Assembly: GCA_007135385.1 (NCBI GenBank)
Contig: SLIY01000111.1
Location: forward strand, 1 to 12,336
Direction: 5' to 3'
DNA length: 12,336 nucleotides
DNA from: Leptolyngbyaceae cyanobacterium CSSed165cm_216
GTDB taxonomy: Bacteria; Cyanobacteriota; Cyanobacteriia; Phormidesmidales; Phormidesmidaceae
Both the position numbers and the translations under genes were made by a program. This document shows positions 1 through 8,300 of the stretch, piece by piece. How positions within the stretch are numbered: position 1 is the stretch's first letter; each line of letters starts with the position of its first letter. The notes below the pieces were generated by a model that was given only the letters and a program-made list of their open reading frames with translations, did not search any database and was not told the DNA's origin.

Positions 1-562
1 CCTTCTGTAAATCGGTGGGGGCCGGGTCTTTGCCGGTGCTGGCTCGAATCAGCCATTGTTCTGCCGTTTCCAGCTCTCGGCCCCGCAGTAGCAGGCTGGC
101 ATCCTGGTTTTGTTGCTGCCATTCGATCGCTTTAACTTGCAAGCGGGTATGGGTTTTCTTATGCTCCAGGTCGGTGTTGATGGTTTCGACCAGGGTGGCA
201 AAGGCGGTGTCAAAGTCATCTTCGGGACGAAACATCAGCCATTGGTGCTGGCCCAGTTTGGGATGGAGCCCACCCGGTTCAAAATCACTGCGACGCAGGA
301 TGGGGATTAACCGCTTGCCATGCTGGATGGCGTGATCAACTTCTCTACGGCAATAGTCCGAGGCTACCGAGTCAGGGCTGATCACAAAAATAAACGTGTG
401 GGCCGCTTCAATGCCCGTTTCAATCTCCTGCCACCATTCCGTGGTGGGGGCAATGTCCTGCCAGTCGATCCAGGTGTCGTACTGGCTGGCCCGCAGGGCA
501 TCGTAGAGCACCTGCACAAAGGCTTTATCGCGGCGGGAGTAGGAGATAAAAACGTCGGCCAT
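1..562 (-). CDS. TIR-domain protein, 3' part beyond window
   Basis: The frame is open from an ATG at 562 to the window edge (187 codons, no stop), so only the N-terminal part is seen. It begins MADVFISYSRRD, the classic first strand of a bacterial TIR domain. It continues with a DTWIDWQDI segment (about 29-37), FIFVISPDSVAS (57-68) and YCRREVDHAI (70-79). Glu74 aligns with the catalytic Glu of NAD-cleaving TIR domains such as SARM1 (family knowledge). Residues about 130-187, with HTRLQVKAIEW and LLRGRELETAEQWL, resemble the connector that in cyanobacteria joins a TIR domain to a membrane helix and WD40 repeats or another sensor; that C-terminus is inferred and not visible. Likely role: signalling or defence. 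No Shine-Dalgarno precedes the ATG. The upstream frame has no stop through the leader but also no ATG, GTG or TTG, which supports this start. Confidence 0.88.
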   Translation of the reverse strand, partial: MADVFISYSRRDKAFVQVLYDALRASQYDTWIDWQDIAPTTEWWQEIETGIEAAHTFIFVISPDSVASDYCRREVDHAIQHGKRLIPILRRSDFEPGGLHPKLGQHQWLMFRPEDDFDTAFATLVETINTDLEHKKTHTRLQVKAIEWQQQNQDASLLLRGRELETAEQWLIRASTGKDPAPTDLQK

Positions 563-577
563 GGCAGCGAAGCGAGG

Positions 578-601
578 GGGGCTACCTGCTACGATAGCCC
601 C
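578..601. promoter_or_regulatory. 7-bp stem-loop in TIR gene leader
   Basis: GGGGCTA (578-584) and TAGCCCC (595-601) are perfect inverted repeats around a 10-nt loop, ending about 15 nt upstream of the TIR start codon. As RNA it would sit just before the start, in a leader without a Shine-Dalgarno, so it could affect translation. It could equally be chance in GC-rich DNA. No promoter could be assigned with confidence in the 563-724 leader. Confidence 0.3.
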
Positions 602-724
602 TATTTGGCCCGTAGCTTGAATCGTTAACAGTCTCCCAGGATTTAGAACCTGCTTAAGATTGCCAGCAGAGGAATTAAGCTGCTGACAGGTGAATGATGA
701 CGCATATCTCCGGCTCTCCTCCGC

Positions 725-1297
725 CTAGGCGAAGATTTCCGACAAGTCCAGGACAAAGCCAGGTAGCAGCGCTTCATCGGATAACGTCTTGGGGTGGGTT
801 AAGCTCTCAACCGCTTGATGGGGGCGATAGATCTCTACCCGCTGCTGCTCTGGGTCAATCAACCAGCCCAAGTGCAGGCCATTCTCCAGGTATTCCTGTA
901 GCTTGGCCTGGAGGTCGGCCAGATCGTCGGAGGGAGATTTAAGCTCGATCGCAAAGTCAGGACACAGGGGTACAAACCGCCGTTGTTGTTCTGGGGTCAG
1001 CGCCTCCCAGCGTTCTAGCCGTACCCAGGCCACATCGGGAGAGCGGGTGCTGCCGTTGGGCAGCTTAAACCCTGTGGATGAGTCGAACCCCTTACCGAGT
1101 TTGTGAATCTGGTTCCACTGCCAAAGCTGGCTGCCCAGGCTAAGGTTACGATGGCCGGTTTCGCCTCCGGTTGGAGCCATAATCACCAGTTCTCCCTGGG
1201 CGGTACGTTCAAACCTCAAGTCGCGATTATTTTGGCAGATTTGGGCAAACTGCTCATCCGTCAAGGCCAGGGTTGGGCGCAAATCTAGGGTAATCAT
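725..1297 (-). CDS. Uma2 family (DUF820) putative endonuclease
   Basis: A 190-aa protein with the full layout of the Uma2/DUF820 family, which has a PD-(D/E)XK-like nuclease fold and is strongly expanded in cyanobacteria. Visible markers are LTDEQFAQICQNN near the N-terminus, ELVIMAPTGGETGHRN (36-51), TGFKLPNGSTRSPDVAWV (75-92) with the SPD motif carrying Asp88, DFAIELKSPSD (114-124) with Glu118 and Lys120 as likely metal/catalytic residues, then LQEYLENGLHLGWLIDP and a C-terminal LLPGFVLDLSEIF. Length is normal and the active-site pattern intact. Its biological role is not established; many copies occur as scattered single genes. It lies 79 bp downstream of the DUF6208 gene on the same strand, a gap with a weak hairpin, so it could be read through from the olefin operon but is probably independent. 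The Shine-Dalgarno is weak. Confidence 0.9.
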   Translation of the reverse strand: MITLDLRPTLALTDEQFAQICQNNRDLRFERTAQGELVIMAPTGGETGHRNLSLGSQLWQWNQIHKLGKGFDSSTGFKLPNGSTRSPDVAWVRLERWEALTPEQQRRFVPLCPDFAIELKSPSDDLADLQAKLQEYLENGLHLGWLIDPEQQRVEIYRPHQAVESLTHPKTLSDEALLPGFVLDLSEIFA

Positions 1298-1347
1298 GTC
1301 ATTTCAGCCTAGAAGTCCAGATCATCGTCAGATGTTCATGAGATGCT

Positions 1348-1364
1348 TGGCAGGTTTACTGCCA
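1348..1364 (-). terminator. Weak hairpin after the DUF6208 gene
   Basis: TGGCAG (1348-1353) and CTGCCA (1359-1364) form a 6-bp stem with a 5-nt loop, 13 nt past the stop codon of the DUF6208 gene. No T-run follows in the direction of transcription, so this is not a convincing intrinsic terminator. It is the only candidate boundary between the olefin operon and the Uma2 gene. Confidence 0.25.
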
Positions 1365-1376
1365 TTCTAACCTTGG

Positions 1377-2324
1377 CTAGAGGGGGCTAGAGCTCACCAC
1401 AAACTTCACCCGTGGGGGGGTGGCCCCCAACCATTCCGGGGTTTTGGGATGCACCCGCAAAATGTAGACCCCCTGCTCTGGCATGGGGGCCGTGGTGTGG
1501 TGGTCGTGGCGGATGGGGTACCAGTCGTGGGGGAAACAGTCGCGGCTGTAGAGACTGAAGTAGAGGCTGTGGGTGGTCAGCAAGTCTGCGGGCAGGTCGA
1601 GGGTGAGGCGTTCTCCCCGATCGAGGGCACCGTAGAAAAAGTGGGTTTCGGGGTTGGGTACCGGCAAAAAGGTGGATTTGACGAAGGGCTCTGGCAAGCG
1701 ACCTTTGCCCCAGCGCAGCAGGGGGTAAACGTAGAAGTTCAGGGCGCTATAGAGCCAACCCCGCCGGGAGGCCAGCTCCCGGTAAAACTGGTTGAAGTCT
1801 GGAGGAGCCGCCAGGGTTTGGCTGGCCAGGGTGGGGGTGCCATCCACCGCGATCGCCGGTAGCTGCACCGGATCGCGCCAGTCGTAGTGGCGCACCCCCA
1901 CCAGATAGCGCCCCGGGGGCAGCTCGATGGTGGCGGTGGTTTGGTCGGCGGGGGTGGTGAGGGACCCGAGGCTGGTGATAGTTTTGTACCCCTTTAGGGT
2001 GTAGACCACCGCTGTCCAGGACGGGGCCGATTGCCATAGGCTGCTCACATCCAGGGTGAGGGAGGATTGGACGGTAAAGGGACCCGCGATCGCGATCAGG
2101 GCGTGCAAATTCCACCGCGCCCGGCTCATGGTCCATAGTAACTTGACGGGCGAGCCCAGGAACTGGGTAGACACCACCTGCCAATCGGCGGTGGCCTTGG
2201 CATCATTGGGGTTGTAGTAGCGACTGATCAAGGTCAAACCACTACGTACCAGCCGGGAAAACCCGAAGGACACCAGACCCAGGGGCACGTCCCACAGGGG
2301 GGCAAACCGAGACGATACGCTCAT
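1377..2324 (-). CDS. DUF6208-like protein coupled to olefin synthase
   Basis: A 315-aa protein of unknown function that I match from memory to DUF6208, a family largely confined to cyanobacteria; the match needs a profile search. The N-terminus (about 8-34) is hydrophobic and amphipathic (LWDVPLGLVSFGF) without a clear signal peptide. It is followed by a segment ending SRARWNLHALIAIAGPF (67-83). A beta-rich middle contains WTAVVYTLKGYKT (103-115), LPPGRYLVGVRHYDWRDPVQLP (135-156) and VDG. Then come FYRELASRRGWLYSALNFYVYPLLRW (180-205), a possible membrane-associated helix, and a second beta-rich block. The ATG overlaps the TGA of the synthase gene (ATGA). An AGGAG lies 8 nt upstream, within the synthase's last codons, so translation is probably coupled. 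The context suggests a job in alkene synthesis, release, membrane placement or transport; that is inference. Confidence 0.8.
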   Translation of the reverse strand: MSVSSRFAPLWDVPLGLVSFGFSRLVRSGLTLISRYYNPNDAKATADWQVVSTQFLGSPVKLLWTMSRARWNLHALIAIAGPFTVQSSLTLDVSSLWQSAPSWTAVVYTLKGYKTITSLGSLTTPADQTTATIELPPGRYLVGVRHYDWRDPVQLPAIAVDGTPTLASQTLAAPPDFNQFYRELASRRGWLYSALNFYVYPLLRWGKGRLPEPFVKSTFLPVPNPETHFFYGALDRGERLTLDLPADLLTTHSLYFSLYSRDCFPHDWYPIRHDHHTTAPMPEQGVYILRVHPKTPEWLGATPPRVKFVVSSSPL

Positions 2325-5300
2325 GGGCGGGGCTCCTGGGTAACGGTGGCGTTGATAATCTGGGCCAACCCGGCGGGGGCATCGCTGGGTAGGTCGTGGC
2401 CCCCCGGTAGGGTGAACTGGGTGGCCTGGGGCAGGCTGGTTTGCAGTAATTGTAGGTCTTCGGACCGATTAAACTGACTATCCTGGCCCAGCACCAGGGT
2501 GGTGGGGCGGGTAATGCCCTGCAACAGCTGGCTGTAGCCCTGGCGGTCTAGCAGACCACCGCTAAGGCTGAGGGTGGTGCGGGCCTGCAGGCGCGGATCG
2601 AGTCGCCAGCGCACACCGCCGTCTATAGGTTCGGTCAAGCGTGCCGCCAATTTTTGGGCCGCCTGGGGGGAGAGGGTGGGCTTTAGGGCCAAGAGTCGCT
2701 CAGCGGCTACCTCCACCGATACCAGTGTGACGGGTTCGGGGGGCGTGGCCAGGGCATCTAAGTGGGCCGTTAGCTGGCTAGCGGTATCTGTGGCTGGGCT
2801 ATTGGCGGGCACCACTGGCTCTACCAGGACCAGGCGTTGCACGCGATCGCTCCGCAGGCTGGTCAAAATCGCCGCCAGCACCGCCCCCATGGAATGGCCC
2901 ACCAGGGTCACAGGCTCAGGCCCTAGGATGGGCCACAGGCTGTCTATATCCCCTAAAAAGTCCAGCAGTTGGTAGCCCCCATCGGCACCGGCATGGTCCG
3001 ATCGCCCATGGCCCCGCAGGTCCGGAGCCACCACATGGTACCCCTGCTGGGCCAGGGTAAAGGCCACCCCATCCCAGGCGGCGCCATGCTCCAAAATGCC
3101 ATGGAGGCAAAGCACCAGGGGGCCATCCTCGGGACCCCAGTGGCAGAGACAGTGCCGTCGCCCCCGCAGGGTGGCCCAGGTTTCGGTCATCGCCGCCAGG
3201 GGAATGTAGTCGGCGGGTAGGGAGGTGGGGAGAGGGGGAGAGGGGGAGTGGGGGAGTGGGGGAGGTGTAGGGGCAGACCGAGGTGTCTGCCCGAGACCGG
3301 TTGGTTGTTCTCGCGGCAGCGTGTAGCTAAAGTGATCGGCCAACTGCTGATTGACCGCCTGGAGTGGATGGGGTAGCTGGATCGACTGCCAGGCCTCGGC
3401 CAGGTGGGCCTCAATATGGCTACGCTGGCGAAAGTTGGGGTCATCCACCGCCAGGGACTGGGCACTTACCCCGTCGGTCATGCGTCGCCCTTGGTAGGGG
3501 GTGAGCACCGCCGGGTCAAAGGGCACCCCGAGGAAGGTACAGAGCTGATCCATGGTGGATTCTGGATCGGTGACCAGGTCTTCGTAGCGCAGGAAATAGT
3601 GGCGATCGCCGTCAACGGTCTGCAAGAAGTCGAGGCTATTTTGGTTGCACACCTGCCACACCTGTTCTGCCAGCCGATAGGGATCGGCAGGATCGAGGTC
3701 AAAGATCTTGTGCATGCGGTTACGCACAAAGGAATCAATCACCGCATAGGGATGCCGCACCAGATGGATGTACTTGGCCCCCTTGAACATCTGCTCCGCC
3801 CGGTGCAGGGTGTCCAGGCTGAGGCTGTAGGTGGGGGATTTATCCACCAGTAGGCGGTTCCCGGCCATTTGCTGGAGTTTGTCGTACACGGTGGCAGTGG
3901 GCAACTGGTGTTGCCGCCATTCGGCCAGTAGGGCGGCGGCTGGGTCAGCCTCCACCTGCAGCAGTTCCATCACCGCCCGTTGCAACCCCTCTTGCAAATA
4001 ACTGTGACCCAGGGCCGATTGCTGGGCGGCCAGGGTATTGAACGGCAGCAGATGCAGCTCGGGGGGACAGAACAGGTCCGGGTGGCCGGCCAACATCACC
4101 CGCAGCAGGGTCGAGCCAGAGCGGGGGGCCGACAGCAAGAACACCATGGGCGGGTTGCGCCGGGGCAGAGGCGGCAGGGGGGCCGGGGGCTGCCAGGGGG
4201 TCTGGGATAGGTCCTCTGATGAAGCGGCATCAGTGACGCTGCTGTCCCCAGGCTGATGTACCCGCACCAGTTCCCGGGCCACGTAGGCCGATAGATCGGC
4301 GATGGTGGGGTGAGCCAGCACCTCCCGGGGGTACAACACGAGTTCCAGATCCTGTTTGCACAGGGCCAGCAGGTCCATGGTCATCAACGAGTCCAGGCCC
4401 AAATCCAGCAGAGACGCCTCCACCGGTACGGTATCGCTGAGCCCCGTCACCGTCGCCACCTGGGTTTGGAAATAGATCTGGAGCTGATCTATCCGCTGGG
4501 CTTCAGGCAGCTGGAGCAACTGCTCTAGGCGGGAACTCCCAGCCTTGGTAGGGGGCGAGGCCAGCGGCTCAGATCTAGCTGCCGGAGCCATGAAGGCTGA
4601 CAGGACCGGGGGCGGGACGGCGGTGGGCAGATAGCGCCGCAGCTTGGTCCAGTCAAAATGGGCAATACCCAGGTGGGGAGAGGGCAACGCAGTTCTGCGC
4701 CGCAGCACAGTACCCAACCACTGCAACCCTTCGGCCACCGTCAGGGGCACCATGCCCCGCTGGCCCAGGGAAGCTGCTGAGCTCTGGTGGTCCACCGCCA
4801 TGCCCACCTCTTGCCAGGGACCCCAGCTAAGGCTGAGGGTCGAGAGGCCGCGCTGCTGCCGGTATTGGGCCAGGGCATCAAGACCGGCATTGGCCGCAGC
4901 GTAGTTGCCCTGGCCGGGGGAGCCCAACAGGGAGGTGACCGAGGAAAACAAGACAAACCAATCCAGGGAGACGGACTGGGTTAGCTGGTGCAGGTTCCAG
5001 GCCCCTTGCAGCTTAGCGGGCATGACTCGATGAAACTGTTCCAGGGATTGATTCGTTAGCACCCCGTCGGCTAGGGTGCCCGCTGCATGAACCAGGCCTC
5101 GCAGGGGCGGCAGCTGCGATTGAATGCGGTGCAGTAGGGTCGAAAGGGCGGCGCGATCGCATACATCTACTGCCTCCACCCACACCGTAGCCCCCGCCTG
5201 GCGCAGTAGAGCCAAAACGTTGTCCATCTCGGCCTTGGGGCCTCGCCGACTCACCAGTACCAGGGTACGGGCCCCCTGATCGACTAGCCAGTGGGCCAGA

Positions 5301-8300
5301 CGCAGGCCCAAACCACCGGTACCACCGGTAATTAAATAGGTCGCCTCTGGTTGAATCGGTGGCTCAGAGGCCCTCTGATGGCCAGTGGTATCCTCCAAAT
5401 CCACCGTCTGAAGTCGAGGTACCCAGCGCTGATTGCCCCGCAGGGCCACTTCATCCTCCCCGTCCCCAGTCAGGATGTGGTTGACCAGGGTGGTGGTCAG
5501 CGTGGTTTGGGACTCAGGATTCGGGGGTTGGGGTTCAGCGGTAGGGGGGAGGTCGATCAGGCCACCCCACAGCTCTGGATGCTCTAGACGCAGGGTGCGG
5601 CCCAGCCCCCACAGGGTTGCCTGGGGGGGAGCCACCATTGGGTCATTGGTTTGGACAGACTGGGCGCCCTGGGTTACCAGCCACAGCCGAGGGAATGGGC
5701 CAGGCCGCTGCACCAGGGTATGGAGCAGCGCTAGGGCTGGCTCTGCCACCCGGTCGGGCCAAGGCTCGGCTTCAATTAAAGGGCTAACTGGCGCGATGTA
5801 AAGAACGTTGGCGATGGGGCTATGACCGGCTTCTGCCAGGGCCGTGAGCAATGGCTGAAAGGTGTTTGGGGCCACTCGGTAGTGGTCAGATCGCAACCGC
5901 TGAAACTGGGTACCCAGGGTGACCCGAATGGGGATAATGCCCTGGAGCTTCAGCGTTGCTACCAGGCTAGGCCCCAGGCGATCGGCGTCTCCGACTAGCA
6001 GCCAGACCCCTGGTTCAGGGCGGGTCGGCGGCACCGCTATGGGCTGGGGCTGCCAGCCTAGGGTGTAGGCGGCACTGTGGGTGGTGGGTGCCTGCGGGTG
6101 GGCGGCCCCGAGCACTGGAGCCACAGGGGTTGCGGAAATTGGCAGATCGATCCAGTAGCGCTGCCGCTGGAAGGGATAGGTGGGGAGGGACAACCGGCGG
6201 CGATCGTAGGGGCGATCAAAGCTGTGCCAGTCAATCTCGATTCCTTGACAATAGAGCTGGCTCAGGCTGGTTAACAGCGTTTGCCAGCTGTCTTGCCCCC
6301 GCCGCAACGAGGGCAGCCACAGGCCATCGGCTACACAGCGTTTGCCCATGGCGCTGAGTACGGGATGGGGGCCAATTTCCAGAAATAATGAGTAGCCCGC
6401 CTGGCTGAGAGTCGCGATCGCATCTCCAAACCGCACCGGCTCCCGCGCCTGCCGTCGCCAGTACTGGGCATCCAGAGCATCCTCTCCAATAAAATCGCCA
6501 GTCAGGTTTGACACCAGAGGAATCTGAGGGGGGTGGAAGTGAATGCCCTGGGCGCTCTGCTCAAACACATTCAATATCGGGTCCATTAGGGGGGAATGAA
6601 AAGCATGGGACACCTGCAGGGGCTTAGCCTGAAACCCCTGGTGATGCAGGGTGTCTACCACCTGATCTAAGTCGGACTGCAATCCGGCAATCACCGTATG
6701 CTTAGGGCCATTCAGCGTAGCTAAAGAAACCGTGTCCGAAAACCCCTTCAGGGCCAGGGCCACCGCTGCCGCTGGGGCAAACACCGCTACCATGCCACCA
6801 TTTGTGGGCAGGGTCTGCATTAGCCGTCCCCGCTGGGCCATCAACCGTAGGCCATCCTCCAAACTGAGCACCCCAGCCACACAGGCGGCCACATATTCCC
6901 CGACGCTGTGGCCCACCACTGCCGCTGGGCGAATTCCCCAGGATAACCACAGTTGGGCCAGGGCATATTCCAAGGCAAATAGGGCCGGCTGGGTATAGCG
7001 GGTTTGGTGCAGCGGGGCATCGGGGTGGTCTTCCCCAAACAGTAGGGCGGTCAGGGGTTGGTCTAAGTAGGCTTTGAGCAGATCTTCACAGCGATCGATT
7101 GCGGCCTTAAATACCGGTTGGGTCTCGTAAAGGTCCTGACCCATGCCACGGTATTGGGAGCCTTGGCCAGTGAACATGAAGATCACCCCGGCAGAAGCAG
7201 GGGCGGCAGGGGACGTGGGGGAAACCCGCTGAAGCTCGGCCACCAGAGCAGGGATATCCCTGGCGAGCACGGCCAGGCGATGGTCAAAGGTGGTACGACC
7301 GGCGTTGACGGTGTGGCAAAGATCTCCTAGGGGCTGGTCTGGAGTGAGGGATGCAGCCATGGTCTGGGCATAGGCTTGTAGAGCCGGTTGGGAGCGAGCT
7401 GACAGGCAAAACAAATGCAGGGGTCGCTCCATCTTTTGGGCGGGGGCCAGGGTCGGTACCGCTTGCAGGGCCACATGGGCATTGGTGCCGCCGAAGCCAA
7501 AGGAGCTAACCCCAGCGATGGTCATGGGGTCGGCCATGGCCCAGGGTTCGCGCTGTTGCTGCACCTGCAAGGGCAATTGGTCAAAGGGAATGTAGGGATT
7601 AGGGGTGTGGAAGTGGAGGCTGGGTACTAGGGTACGGTGATGCAGACACAGGGCCACTTTAATTAAGCTGGCGATACCCGCCGCCGCTTCGGTGTGGCCG
7701 ATATTACTTTTTACCGACCCCAGCCGTACGGGCTGATCGATCGCTCGGTAGGGGCGAAACACATTTCCCAGGGCATTGGCTTCGATCGGGTCCCCCAGCA
7801 GGGTGCCGGTGCCGTGGGCTTCGATGTAGTCCACCTGGTCCAGGGAAATGCCCCCCTGGGCATAGGCGGCTTTGACCACCGCCTCCTGGGCGGCCGGGTT
7901 GGGAGCTGTGAGCCCATTGGTGCGGCCATCCTGGTTGGTGGCACTGCCGCGGATGAGGGCATAGACGCGATCGCCATCGGCCAGGGCCTGGCCCAGGGGC
8001 TTTAGGACCACCGTGCCTACTCCCTCTGAGCGCACAAAGCCGTTAGCGTCGGCATCAAAGGCTTTACAGCGGCCATCGGGGGACAGGGCCGTCAGCTTGC
8101 TAAAGCCGACAGTGACGGTGGGGGTCAGGATCAGGTTTACCCCTCCGGCTAGGGCCAGCTTGGCTTCCCCATTCCAGAGGCTTTGGCAGGCCAGATGTAC
8201 CGCCACCAGAGACGATGAGCAGGCGGTATCGACCGTCAAGCTAGGCCCCTGCAGATTAAGTAGATATGATACCCGGTTGGCCACCATGGTGGAGGCTAAC

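Noticed and set aside
3404..3853. A 149-codon plus-strand open frame
   Set aside because: It is antisense to the sulfotransferase domain, whose PAPS motifs are intact on the minus strand; no ribosome site or family match.
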